This document shows positions 47,401 to 62,100 of a stretch of DNA of 64,000 nucleotides, one piece after another. The stretch's first letter is position 1; the number at the start of each line of letters is the position of its first letter. Under the pieces are notes generated by a model. That model was not told the origin of the DNA. It searched no databases and worked only from the letters and a program-made list of their open reading frames with translations. Position numbers and translations under genes: made by a program. This DNA is from Homalodisca vitripennis (Eukaryota; Arthropoda; Insecta; Hemiptera; Cicadellidae), in the NCBI RefSeq assembly GCF_021130785.1, contig NC_060215.1:116832501-116896500 (forward strand). Direction: 5' to 3'.

Positions 47401-50033
47401 TTAGTAACAGACACAAGATAGAAACTTAACCTGAGCAAAACCCTATTTCGGTGTGTTCCCCTCCTCAAATCTGGCCCTTCCATTATTATCACTACTCTAT
47501 AATAATTATTTTTTGGAATTTTTACTTCGTAATGCATATCTGCTCTGAACTTCTTAACAGTTATATCTAATATTAGTACAAGTATTTCTTATAAGTGGAG
47601 GCCAAACCCATTATCTCATTTTATGAGAAAAGGTAGATCAAGAACTTTTTGAAATATTACATATTATAAAGTAATACTATGTTCGGCAAATATGGACCAA
47701 AACTTCTACAAACTATGTGTAGTGCCTATAAGACAGGAGCTTTGTGGAATCTATTAGATTAGTGATACTATAGAACAGTATCAATTCTCTTTATAAATGT
47801 AATTTTAAAGTAAAATAAATTTGTAATGTGTACATTTTCAATATTCTTTTTGACTTGACACCCTTTTTTAAACTGTGCCCCAATGGCACGGGTTGCACAA
47901 CCTTAGAGCCGTCCCTGCCCAGTAATTAACCAAACTGAAACAAAATTTGGGTATACATTTTTTCTCTAACAGAAAAAAGCAAGAGTTCAAGACAACATCT
48001 GGCTGCATTACATGATGCGACATTTCTTTGATGAAAGAATTAAAGTTACCAAAAGTTAAAAAATGTATTGGGCTTAACAGGTACTAAGAAAAAAATATGT
48101 GATGAGTTAAAATGAAGATATCCAAATTTGTACCTTGCTTTAGTTTTTGAAGTGAGTCATAGAAAACAAAATGATTACTTTTTCACTCCACTCATGAACA
48201 AGTCATTGAACAAGCTTAAGGAATCTTAATTTAGATATCGAAACATACAAACTACTCCATGTGACTGTATTTACCCATGGCACCCGTAATCCTAGATACC
48301 GCACCAGCTGCACCACCTACTGTATGACCAAACAGACTACGCACTCCCAGCACCAGGCCCTCAGCAAACTCCCCAGGTCCTTGAACAATTCCCTGAAACA
48401 CCATACCACTGATTTTTCTTTACAGTGTAAAGGATGAGACAAATCTAATATAAAATAGTCATCACCTGTTCAGAAGTGCAATGAAAATTTGTGGTTCTAT
48501 AATAATTTTGCAGCTAAATGTTCAAGAATATTATGCATTTATTAATTTTATTTTTAGTGTTATATTTCATAAAATAACAAATGAAAATCTGCACATATAA
48601 CATTAATTTTGTATTATTTTACTGGAAATTTTAGCGATATAAAAAAAAGAGTAAAATTATTTTACGTATATTAATTATATCATTTAAATATATGATACCA
48701 TAAAGTAAACTATGTAAACAATATATTTATAAACTGTCAATACATTCTAAATGGAGCACTCACAAATTTGTAAATAAACAAAATATTCTAAAGCATTTAA
48801 AATTCATTTGGTCAAGTTTATATTATTGTGGTCCAAAAGACTGTGTGCGAGTTCTCCAGGTCAAAGCCTTGTATTTATTTCATATTTGTATTTGATTAAA
48901 AATGTGGAATGATTTCTCTCCCAACAAGAGAGTATATACTGTACCTGCATCGGCTCGTAGAAGAAGTCACTAACTCCTTCGGTGATGCCGATAACTAGAC
49001 CATATGGATTGCCCATCACATCCAATCCTAAGGCCAATACGTAAAACTGCTTTAGAAGCTGTCCCAAGTAGTGCATTTGCACTTCGGCCATCAATTGTTT
49101 TTGACTCAAGAAAGTGTAGTTCCGCTCAAAGTATGATAACCTAGGAACAGGAAAACACATTTTCATTATGTATTGTGTGAGTGTTAAGTATTATTTCTAA
49201 GATTAATTCATATATACAGGGTCATCGACAAATAATGCCTAGATTTTAAATAACTGTCATAAAAAAACTATTAAAGGTAATTTAAAGGTTCTAGTCTTAA
49301 AATGTGCGGAAAGAAATAAATTTTTTTTTCATACCTTAGTATGTTTCAATGTGAGCACCGTTCGTTGCCCTGCAGATATCAAGTCTGTAGTCAACTTCCT
49401 GCCAAGTGCGTCCAATCATATCTGGCGTAACAGTTAAGATTGCGGAAGAAATTCGCTCCCGAAGATGGTCCAAATCCCGAATCTTTTCTGCGTAAACTTT
49501 ATTTTTTATGTACCCCCAGAAAAAGAAATCCAAAGGGGTAAGATCAGGACTTCTAGGAGGCCATGAAATGGGGGCTGCTCTACCAATCCAATCGTTTGGG
49601 AAGCGTGCGTTCCAGGTAGTTCCAGGTAAACTAGGCCTGTAATGGTTTTTTCTACAAAAAAGAAAGGTCCAATAACTTTGTCATGAAATAACGCGCACCA
49701 CACATTGAGTTTGGGAGAATCACGCACATACTCGTGGATTTCGTTTGGCTGTTGCGATCCCCATACATGGCAATTGTGACGATTTACACATCCATTTATG
49801 TGAAACTTTTTGTTGCACGGTCAACATCGTACTGAGCGGCGGCGCGTCTGTGGCCGGCTGACCTTGACGATTGCGCACCTTGTCTGCACATCACAAAGAC
49901 AGGGAAACACAATCAGACAAACTAAAAACAAAACTTGCGTTCACCAGTTATCGTCCAGTGAAAGAATTACTCATTTAACATGAAAGGTTTTGATGTTATA
50001 ATTTTATTAAATCTAGGCATTATTTTTCGATGA

Positions 50034-50102
<69 letters not shown>

Positions 50103-53100
50103 TCTTCACATTGTAATTTTGTGATAAAATAATACTATCACAATCAACAATACAACACTCTTTAAAAACACCACAAATATACAATTACCATATCAGACAG
50201 TCCAAATAACAGGATACAAACTGTTTAGTAAACACAAACTCAGGTCTACATAGAAACAAAGAGTAGGTTATAAGTAAAATATTTTTCATTCTTCAAGATG
50301 TCATTTATGAATGTATTTTTTTAGTCTTAGACTTACAGAAAATTGCTGTTTCCTCGCTAAGATAAGATACGATGATAAGGAACCAACAAGTTCATCAAGT
50401 TGGCAGTCGAGCATTGCGGACATGTATATCAGTCGCTCCGTATTATCTATTGTACGTGGCTAATTTGCACTATTGAACATGAGTGATTGTGCGTTATGTG
50501 GAGATGTATTGCCATCGGAAAAAAATTCTTGTGCTAAATGTGCAGTTTACACTTTAATTGCGCTGATATCTTAGAATCCACTTGGAACAGGATGAGCGAG
50601 AAGAGGAGGGACGAGTGGAAGTGTAAGGCATGCAGCTGAAAATGGTAATAAATGGTTTTCTAGCTATCTATCTAATAGAAGTAAACTAGTTGAGATTAAA
50701 CATAATAACAATGGAAAAGTTGATATGACACGCTCCAAAACAAACCCAATCACTAGAGGAGTGCCACAGGGACCAATCTTGGGTCCTGTTCTCTTTATCC
50801 TCTTCACGAATGACCTACCTCATTTCATGCAGGATTTTAGTAAATTGATCATGTATGCTGACGACACTGCACTATTGCTAAGTCAGACTGACCCAAAAAC
50901 AACTAGAGATAGACAGCTTTACAGCACTAAGCTTGGCAATACAGTATTGTCATGGCAACGACTTGGTAGCTAATGAAAGTAAAAGTCAACAACTAATATT
51001 TGGGAGAGACAGAAAGACCGTAGGGCATCTCCCTGATCTTGAAGAAGTTACCTCAATCAAATATCTTGGCATTATAACAGATGACAGTTTATCATGGACA
51101 CCCCATATTAACTCTCTTTGCAGTAAACTAAGTTCAGGATTATTTGTGATGCGTAGTATGATGACCATAAGCGACTTAACTACGGCCAAGACTGCATATT
51201 ACGCTCTCTTTGAAACCCACCTGCAGTATGGGATTGTTGTTTGGGGTGGAACCACTATGTTAAACATTCAACGTATCTTAACTCTACAAAAAAAGAGATA
51301 CTGGGGACGTTACCACCTAGACAAACCTGTAGAAGAGCTTTCCGCGAACTGAAGATTCTTACAGTCATCAACCTTTATATTTTGGAAACTGCTACGTATG
51401 TCTACATTAATGCACCTGAAACTTCACGCAGCGGAGTACAATATCATCAGTACAACACCAGAAATGCAAGAAATGTCTGCCTTCCAGTACACAGACTAAC
51501 ATCCACTGAGAAGAAACCGAGTTACACTGGAGCAAAAATATGAAACATACTGCCAGAGGAAATAAAGACAACCAGCCACCTTCATTTTAGAAGGCATCTA
51601 AAAACCTGGCTGCAAGAACAACTGTTTTATTCCTTGAACGAATTTTACAATTGGAGACAACCATGTTTATAAAGACAAAAAATTAAATGTAACATTTTTA
51701 CTTTAGTTCTATTACATTGTTTCTCTGTATTACTATATATTATATCATGCTGACGCCACTACTAGTCTTGAAGACTATGTAAATAAAGAGATTTTGACTT
51801 TGACTTTTACTGTGCCCAGTGTAGGTTCAACTGACCAGATGTGAACCCTCTTGGAGCTATCTGTAAGAGTTTGTCTCAACATTTCTGGCACAGAACCTCT
51901 TTAGAACGTGTATGTCTAGAGTAAGCGGTGATTTTGGCCCACCCATTATCAATTAATGCTATTCTCACCAATTGAAATATATGATCATAACCTCAATATG
52001 AGAATTTACTTGGAGAAATTGAGTGTTTAATCTTAATTAATTCACCAATTTTCATTCAAAAAAATGTTCCAATAGACATCAATGTAAAAAAAGCTATTAA
52101 TTCATCTGAAATACGATATAAGGAGTTAGCTTTATTTTCCTGGTCTAAATTAATTTAATTAGCTACTAACTTGAGAATGACATCCTGGACATTTGCTACA
52201 GTCACCCCGAAAGTCTGCAGGAGAATGTTAAGAACGGGCGGTAGCTGAGCTGGTACTCCTCCACCCTCTCCACTCAGAGAGAAACTCAAGTGGATCTGTC
52301 AGCATATAGAACATATTAAATAATATTTATAACTAGAATAAAAGAAGATAAACTATGGGGTTACCATAATATGAATAATAAAATTATATATCTTAATACA
52401 ATATTTTGTTCTCACCTTCAGTGGAGAAAAATGCAGAATATCAAAATGATTTTTCTTGTCTTGAAAGAAAAGCTGTGTGACGTGAGCACTGAGAGGCTCA
52501 CTTATTGCCAGTCGATCTCTGGCAAAAAGCTCAGCCTAAAAAAATACCAATTAGTTATTATTTTGAATACAGCCTAATGTGATCCATAACATACATTGGT
52601 TCTCCATTTATTACACAAAGAAATAACACTTTTATTTAGATTTTCTTTTTACAGTACTAATATCTTTGTATTACATGTTTGGTTGCAATACACATTGAGG
52701 GTTGATAGGCAACAATTTTTATTTTTAAATCTTACAAAAAAAAATTGGTAAATTTACTACTAAAATTTCTAGTAATCCCACCGTATCCGCGAGTTTTAGT
52801 TATCCACGAGCTATTCCTGAGAGACTAACAGCTAAAAATAAATACATAAAAAAAAGTAATTACAGTATTAACTCAACCACTCATGACTCAATAAGTTGAT
52901 GTTTGTTCGCTACTGCACAGAGGACGCTATATTATTACAGCTATTTCCACGAGCTGTTAAAAGTGCCCCTGCCAAATGACTCACATCCCCTTCCACTCTA
53001 CCCTTACCCACCGTCACAATGTGCCATTGTCATTCCACATGTAGCACGCACTCCTCCCTGTGTCCGTCTGTTTAGATCATTCATCATATTGTACATACAG

Positions 53101-56100
53101 TTCTTTGCTTGGTTTGATTTTTATTGTGTATTTTATTATAAGTGTGAGTTATTGACACAAAAGCTTTCTCCGCATTAATCAACTAAGATGTCTCAGGTCG
53201 AGAAGAGGAAACGTGTTGTGCTGTCTTTAGTTGACACAATTAAAATTTTTGATGGGCTAAAAGTTGATAAGGATGTTTTAGTTGCTAGGAAGTTAGGATT
53301 AAATGAGTCGAACATTCGCATGAATTGAAAAACAAGGAAAAATTCAAGATAGTGTGAAAAAAAGTGGACTGCTCTGTGCCAAAGCAGCTTTTGTTTCTTA
53401 AGACGGGAGAGTTGAAAAACCGAAAGGCATTGAGCATATGGACAGAAGATCAAACCAGGAAGAGTTCCCCTAAGCTCTCATCAGAGAAAAAGCTAAACAA
53501 CTGGACGACTATTTTCCCAAAGTCGTTAGGGGAGAGCAGCGAGATTCCACATCCACCACAATTCCTGGCTAGTAAGGGATGGTTTGTAAGGTTTAAGCTT
53601 CACTTCAGCCTTCATAATGTGAAGTTCATAGGTGAGGCAGCCTCTGCAGACCACAAAGCCATAGAAGAATTCCCAGCAAATTTCAAAGCAGTCTTAGAAG
53701 GGGAGAGTTCTGTACTGAATAACAATAACAAGTATTCAATGCCAATGAAAGTGGGCTCTTTTGGAGAAGGATGCCCTCGAGAAAATTTCTGTCATGATCG
53801 GAAAAAACAGTGCTGGGCTCTGAGACTGCTAAGGATCGACTGACCTTATTATTCTGTGCTAATGCTAGTGGATTCAAGATTAAGACTATGCTCGTTTATA
53901 AGTCACTGAATCCAAGAGCTCTAAAAGGAAAGGATATAAATCACCTACCAGTTTTTGGAGGTCTAACAAAAAAGCTTGGGTCATTGGAGATTTGTTTTGT
54001 GATTGGTTCGCAAACTGTTTCGTTCCTGAGGTGAAGACCTACCTTGAATCCATAAACTTGTCTTTCAAAGCCTTACTGGGTGACAACGCCCCTGGACATC
54101 CTCTAATTGAACGTCCAAGTCATATTCCTGGCTCCCAATACCACATCGATCCTACAGCCTTTAGATCAGATGGTGATTGCTGCTTTCAAGGCTTGCCATA
54201 GGAAAAAAAACGCACATATGCGTAGAACATTTCAACTTCTCCTAAAATCTATGGATGACGCCCCTTGACTCACAGTTCGATCAGTGTGGTAAACCAATAA
54301 CATTGCACATTTACATTAAGAAATCTATCGATGAAGTGAAGCCGTTGACCATAAATGCATGTTGGCGAAAGTTATGGCCTGAAGCTGTACTGGTGATTGA
54401 TTCCGAAAACAATTTGAGTGGAATAGAAACATCAGAGGTGTATAACATTTTAGAACTCGCTCACAACGTCGGGGGTGAGGGTTTTCCTGAAATAGACCGT
54501 CGGGATATCGAAGAAATGATCTAAGTCTATGACGAGTAACTAACATTGGAGGAGTTGTACAAACTGACAACATCTCAAAAGCTGAAAAGCCTGAAGATGA
54601 AAACGAAATACCGATAATGCTGAAACAAAGCCAAGATTTTCCTCAAAAAACATCAATGAGATCCTCCAGCATTGCAATGTAGCTCGCATATCACGTGTTG
54701 GAGACGGATCCCTCATGGACAGGGCCCTTCGGTTCAAAAGAGGACTCCCAAGATCTGGTGCTCCCGTATGAAGAAGCCACAAGGAGTCCGAAATTATTTA
54801 AGACTTCTTAAATTTTGCTTTCATGTGCTGTACAGTGTTCCTAACACTGATAAATACACACTTAAAACAACTACACTGTACAGTATTATAATTTTTTTAT
54901 TATCTATACGATCCAAACCCCCAAAATGTTCATTTAAATAAGGTACTGTTATCCGCAGTTTTGCAACCCGCGGCAAATCTCCGGAACACAACCCCCCCGA
55001 GTACAGAGGGATTACTGTATTTTAAAGTTAGGCCATAGAACAAATAATTGTCAATTAAGTGTACAATAGTTTGTTATACAATATATATGAGTCTTAGACA
55101 AAAACTGATTCTATGTATCTAACAGTATGTCTCAATAGATATGAAACTACAAAAACTACAAGCAAAAAGCAGAAATTACCTCCTCACTGTCAGAAGTAGT
55201 TCCTGCTTCAAACATCTTGGCTAGTGCATTAATGAAGCCGATGTCCACTTTGACTTCAAATTCTTGTATGAGCACTGTCAAATACTTGAACTGCATTAGA
55301 GAGCTGTTTTTGTTCAATCTCCTTAAGAGAGACATCTCTACGAACGGCTTCATCACTAAAAGAACCAAATTACTTATTTGTAACATTCAATTTAATAATT
55401 ATTCGTTTAGTTACTGTTCATTGCATATACAGGCAATTCTTGATTGTTGTATACAACAAATTTATATTTTTGTATGACTCCCAAAAACCATTGATAAAAT
55501 TAAAAAATTAAACTATGATAAAGAAAAATCTTAAAATGTCTGAGATAATCAGTGTGCACGCAAGTGAGACGTCATTGAAATAAAAATTCCTGTAGAGTTT
55601 GGCTGATAGGTGATCAATCTGGGGTCCATTTTAAAAATATATAGTCAAAATATTTAATATAACAATATATATAATATAGTCAAGATATAGTCAATAAAAT
55701 GTATGTTAAATTTCATTAGTATAAATAAACCTTACAGGCCTATTAATTTTAATAATGTAGCTCCGTAACTTTACAGTGTTATTTATCAAGCAAAAGTTTT
55801 CTTCATGTGGGATTTTTAAAACTATACAACATGAGTATGTATTATTTTTTGTCTGAGTAGGCGAATCAATTAAGCCCAGTAGTGCCAAGAGTGTGCCTTG
55901 GTAATTTAACAGAGAGAAGATTAAATATTTTTTTAAATGGCTCAAATCACATTTGAATAAAAATTCTCTTTAAACAATATTTTGATTGAGACGATAGAGA
56001 CTATAAATTGATAAGCTGAAACAAAATTAACAAAACAGATTTAAGATACTGTTATTAACAGTGTTAAAAAATAAAACAATTGACAATTGTATCATATCCA

Positions 56101-59100
56101 ATAATTACAGGCTTCTGTATAAAACCACTTAATTAAAACAGAGTAACTTAAAATAGATATTTCTAACAACATCTGAAAATCAATTTTAGTGTAATCACAA
56201 TAAACAAGAGTGAAATCATGGCGTGGTGACATTGCAATAATATTGTGTATTTCTTTATATTTGTATTTATTTTATTCTATACTTAATTTTAAAATTAGTA
56301 AAAATGCTGTAATTAAGTAAAATTCTGAAGATATTTACCATTTTCCATATTTACACTCTTTGGTGGTGGTACGGGTGCAAATATGACAGGGAACTCACAG
56401 TCATACATCTGGTTGTCAATCTGGAGCCGATTGACCTTAGCATGTAACTGCATTTGGTGTGAGGACATACCATACGATATCCACAGACCCTCATTGAAAG
56501 TGCGTCTCATCACTCGGCGATCTGGCTTCAGTATCTCATTAGTTTCAAAGTTAACCTAGCAAACAAATTATTTTTCAATTTATTAAGTCAAAGTCATAAT
56601 AGTCTAATATACTCATTTCACTGATTTCAATAGACATAAAAATGATTTCCTTAGTTAGTTGTCCATCAAGTTGATGTCTTTGTATTTAAAAAATAGTAAA
56701 TAATTGAAATGCATAAATATTTTAATGTCAGTATAAAAAGTAAAAGTTTAAAATTGTACTACTTCAAAACAACCTTGGTATAATATTGTTACTTCTTATC
56801 AGTTATCTAATTGTAGTATTGTAGTACATTAATTACTTTAGTCAAATAAATTAACCTTTTCTAAACGTACAACACTTGTGATACACCTATTTTCAATGTT
56901 TAAATATTGTCAGTAACACATTTGTGAAAATGCTTTATCTCTATTTACGTATGAAGTACATTCAAAAGATATAAATGGTGTATATTTGTAGAAATATACT
57001 TTTTATCTGTTCAGAATTGGTCTTCTATTATTTCATTCATAAATAATAATAATACAGATGATATTTCAATCGATAAAAATAGTGTTTAAACAGTTTCTTA
57101 TATAAAAATCTTTCAAAAAACTTAAGGGTAGAACTTCATTCCCAAATAGGAGAATCGGCACTCAATTCAAAAGTAATTGTGAATACTAGGAGGTAATTTT
57201 ATTTAAATGTTCCATGTGTGAACCCCCGCATCCACCATTTAGGGGTGAATATTACTTGACCTTCAGACTTCCCAATACCTTATCTTCCCTTCATTTTTAT
57301 TAACAAAAAGCCAAGTATTCATCAAGCAACATTGCTGCTGCACCTAATATTTTATTAACTGCACAGCACTGGTACTTTGTTATTGTTTTTATGTAATCCT
57401 CATTTAATTCATTTACCTTCTGTAAAATGTTTTAAATAGAAAAGTTTCCCAATTTTAAACCTCAGAAATATGACAACCCTAAAATTTTAGAACTGTTTCC
57501 TAATGACTGTTCCTCTGATAATCACATGATTTTGACCCTTGTTAAGTTTTTTTATGAACTGTTATGACTTTGGCTATAGCTAATATTAAAATGTTCTCTA
57601 AAAGGCTGTATTATTTATGAATCCACCTAGAAAAGTGGGTTTAAAATGTTACTCTTAAAATGTTACTGTTTAAAATGCGCTCTTAAAATACACTAATGGT
57701 TGACTGGTCTTATTCTTTTTCCAAACCTAATGAATTATTGAGGCACCAGGTACCTGAGACAAACCTTTACTTTTATTATCAGTTAGTATGATAACTGATG
57801 TATGTAATTTGTATTGATTTTGCAGCTAAAACCAGTTTAAAAAGATTAGTCTGTGCAGTAAACAACCGAAATTCTTTCCAATCCATTCGTTCCAAATGAA
57901 AATCTTACTTTGTTTAAACTGAAAACCGCTTGTTGTAATATTTTTCTAGACACAAATAAACATAACTGTGAGAGTAGTACTAATCTAGTACTTATCACTA
58001 AAATGTCTATTGTCTTAACACAATATGGTTTATTTATATGTCCAAAAAGCTGCAACTTCCCTAGCCCACCTGTTGTTTTTGTACAGAATTGAGGAGAGAA
58101 GTGTGTGAAAAGTGAACCATTCCAGGTGCAGATAACATGCTGTTTAAATGAGAGTATGAAAAGGATAGCAAAAGTTTAATTAAAACAGGAAACAAATTTT
58201 TTGCTAGCAAAATTTTGCTGATAACGACTCAAAAAAAGAAAAGAAAACAAGACAAAACAAGTATATATTTGCTCAAAGAGGTACATAAAAATGTAAATAC
58301 TGATATCTAACACATTTCTCAGAGTTGAAGATATTTCTATCACTTAGAACAAGAACTGAGGTACACTCTCATTGCACATAGTCCTAAGATAATTTTGGCG
58401 CTTGCTTCTAGAGTGACAGGGTATTCAACACGGGTAAGGTTTGAGAGGAGGGTCCAATCTTGCTAAGATCTTATGTTACATGCACTATGAGGTGGGATAG
58501 TAGACACTATATATCAGTTATTTCACCTTGGAAGAAGGAGAGGCTAGTTCTGATCCAGCCTCTCAAGAGTCAGAGCGGGTAGGGTAGGTTGAGAGTAGGG
58601 TCCAATCTTGCTGAGATCTTATGTTACATGCACTATGAGGTGGGATAGTAGACACTATATATCAGTTTTTCACCTTGGAAGAAGAAGAGGCTAGCTCTGA
58701 TCCAGCCTCCTGCTGAGATCTTATGTTACATGCACTATGAGGTGGGATAGTAGACACTATATATCAGTTTTTCACCTTGGAAGAAGAAGAGGCTAGCTCT
58801 GATCCAGCCTCCTGCTGAGATCTTATGTTACATGCACTATGAGGTGGGATAGTAGACACTATATATCAGTTATTTCACCTTGGAAGAAGGAGAGGCTAGC
58901 TCTGATCCAGCCTCTTAAGAGTCAGAGCGGGTAGGGTAGGTTGAGAGTAGGGTCCACTCCTGCTGAGATCTTATGTTACATGCACTATGAGGTGGGATAG
59001 TAGACACTATATTTCAGTTATTTCACCTTGGAAGAAGGAGAGGCTAGCTCTGATCCAGCCTCTTAAGAGTCAGAGCGGGTAGGGTAGGTTGAGAGTAGGG

Positions 59101-62100
59101 TCCACTCCTGCTGAGATCTTATGTTACATGAACTAGGAGGTGGGATAGTAGACACTATATATCAGTTATTTCACCTTGGAAGAAGGAGAGGCTAGCTCTG
59201 ATCCAGCCTCTTAAGAGTCAGAGGGAGTGGGAACAGTACTTCTTCAAGTTTGGACTTGCAACAACCTTTAACATTAAGGTAACTCTCTATCCACTCCAAC
59301 AGACATACTCCTCAGTAAACTAGACTTGTCGATCAACCCTTTTATTCCAATATCTTGACATTTACGATTAGTGATGTGCTGCTCCTGGACATCCATGGGG
59401 TGGCCCAGATGTTCAGTTCACAGTTCAAATAAGTTTATTTTTTTATAAAGCAATAGCATGTGTGGGGTTCAGAAAACAGTAACTTTAAGTACAATTTTAG
59501 AAATTTTTCATATCGATACTAAACAGTTCAATATTTTTTCTCCATTATAATAACAATTTTAAAAATTCAAGTATATTTTGATTAAGTTATATAACTAATG
59601 ATAATACTGTTAAAACAAATAAATAAATAACAGAGTAAAAATGTATTTAACAAAAATTTTAAATGATTCATAACAACAAAACTTTTTTTAAGTACTCCAA
59701 ATGGCTTTTAATGGACGCTAGCTGTCTTATGAGTATACATTTATATTTTTTAAAATATATATATATTTAATAAAACTAAAAAACATCGGTACCTATTTAT
59801 TGTGTTTTATTTATTGTGTTATAAATTTATGACATAATTTGCTAATTAAAAAAAGTTAGTGAAAACACATTGGTTAGTAGAGTGAAACGCCGCCTACCGC
59901 ATCAGAATACGACGATCCAGTCAGAAATGGCAGCGCATAATGTACTTCACAATGTGTACCTAAAACAACCTGCCATTTCTGATTGGATAAACCTTTTGAG
60001 ATGCGGTTTGCGGCATTTAACTCTACTAAGTGAGCTCTTTCAAATGAGGTATCACTCGACCCATGCTTCAATTTAAGATTTCCATGTTTTCCTCTGTGGG
60101 CCGTCCCCCCATGGTTGGCATGTCACGGTAATAGCAAGAAAAAATAATTTACATAGTCATATGACACTGTGCAAAGTTTATAGTTGTTATCTCCTATGGT
60201 TTTTAAAATATTAAGCCGTACCCATACTTTTCAAACACGCTGTATATGCAACATAACGTTCAAGGAACACATCATGGACCATTAAATATATGTTTCACTT
60301 TCATCTTTAAGTTTGGTTCACTTTCAAACAACAACTAATCACTTTCTTGTAAAATTGAATTATTATATACTTTAATTCTATTGCAGAAGTTTTCAGTTTT
60401 AAGAGTGAATTTAGAAGGCAAGTGGGTATACTGGAATACTCATTAAATTCATGTCTGTACAAAGTTTTATGAATATACAATTAGCATCCCTGTGTATTTA
60501 ATTGAGTTAAAGTGCAGTTAAAATATTATATTTCCCAAAAATAGGAGTTACTCTGTAACATCTTCTTAGATGATAAATGTTTTTAAATTACAAAACGTTG
60601 AATCATAATAACATCTTTCTAGATATTAAGATGGAAATGACACTTTGGCTTTTGCTGGAAGGTAAAGACCAGCCAGAAGTAAACCCTCGTGGGACTTGAT
60701 GATGTATGCTATATAACTATTTCATTAATTTATTTTAGACAGAACTTAAATGTATTAACCCATAATTAATACATAAACTAACCTCAAAATTATGGCGGAT
60801 TGTACAGCAGGCTGGATACAATTTAGATTTTCCTTCAGTGTTCAGCTCTTGTTTATATCTTGTGTATAATGTTTCCAACACCAAATTGTCCTTAGGCTTA
60901 ATTTTTTTGTATTTGTTGGATCCTGGTTTAGCAAACTCCCACACAGCACCCGAACTAGGAAAAATGAAACATAAAATAATATAAAACAAGACTAATGAAA
61001 ATATTTTAGTCACAATTAATTATACTATATAATCTAAGCATGCACATCAATAAATAACAAAATGTAGGTTTTTCAGTTACTGATTACACTAATATTTTTG
61101 GAAAATTAGAGTACATGAAAATCTTTCCAAAAAGTAAGTTTGGGAAACCACTGACTGAGAAGCATGTTGGTTGAAGGATGGCAGATGTCTGAAAAAGTTT
61201 GATACCATAAAAATCCTTTCATCGTAAAAACCAAACTTTAAATTTAAGAGTAGTATATTTATTATTTGCTACTGGTCAGCTTTCAGTGGTCAGGAATTGA
61301 GTGTAGACCTATTTTACCTGTATTCTTTAGTTCAGTTTTAATAATTTGTGTTGCTTTTATTAAGTGCATATTTTAGGATGCATGTGCATAGAGTTGACAC
61401 ACAACATGTTTGTTGTGATTCCTGTCTGGTATGATTTGTTTATTTTAACCTATATATACTGTACTATAGTATCGTAAGAGATCAGATAGTAAATCTCAAA
61501 ATTTAGTGTTACCAACTTCTTGCATAATTACTGGCAAATGTCCAAAAAAATTCTATTCATTTTCAAACCATCCATCATCAAAAACAAATTTTTAACAAAG
61601 AACCTTGAAACAAAGAAAATTATATAAAACTTAACCTAGACGTATAGTCCAGATTTCCCACCAACTCCACATCCTATCCACCTGAGGAGGTGAAAAATCA
61701 AGGCACAATAGCACAAAATGGGTGTATATCCTAAATTGATGTGCATAGCTTAATTAGAATATATTGAATCATTAAAATACTATGCCTTTTCATTACTTTT
61801 GAGTACCCCTGTTTAATTAGGCTAACATTAAAATAAGCACATACATAAACTTTGTATAATCTAATTTTTGCCTAAGAAACAAAGAGTGGATTCTGATCAA
61901 TCTAGTGACAAGTGTTAATACCTGCTAATTCCCAAATAGACGAGCTCTTTTCTCATCTCATTGTCCACCAGAGATAGTCCCACACCATGGATGGACACTT
62001 CTACCTGGAGGTCCATAACCTCCAATAAAGCACTTGCTTCGACCTCTCGAGCGATATCAGCTTCGGCAGTGAACAGCAACACACGCTGCATCCCATCAAG

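Larger units (their letters stand above)
45401..48274 (-). other. Vps13 intron with rearranged LINE
   Basis: Contains opposite-strand LINE pieces at 46250-46594 and 46578-47345. 45401-46249 and 47346-48274 show no clear element. Confidence 0.6.
50395..51815 (+). mobile_element. Jockey/CR1-like LINE, internally deleted
   Basis: A possible 5' UTR is followed by an ORF1 start at 50479. Its N-terminal zinc-finger then jumps, at about 50636, straight into the RT region, so most of ORF1, the endonuclease and the RT start are deleted. The 3' end is GTAAATAAAGAGATTTTGAC followed by TTTGACTTTTA, close to the tail of the LINE at 24.5 kb. The 5' border at 50395 is estimated. Confidence 0.8.
52536..55179 (-). 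other. Vps13 intron filled by a Tigger element
   Basis: Nearly the whole intron is the pogo/Tigger transposon at 52769-55017, plus short AT-rich flanks. Confidence 0.8.
56556..60782 (-). other. Vps13 intron with minisatellite and fold-back MITE
   Basis: 56556-58400 and 60040-60782 are AT-rich without a clear element. A CATACTTTTCAAACACGCTGTATATG stretch at 60221-60246, quoted only by position beyond its first 20 bases, resembles the end of a Tc1-type element, but no partner end was found. Confidence 0.6.

Noticed and set aside
53193..53453. Minus-strand open frame within the Tigger element
   Set aside because: Antisense of the transposase HTH region.
60221..60246. Sequence resembling a Tc1-type terminus
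   Set aside because: No partner end within the intron and no transposase; cannot be bounded.
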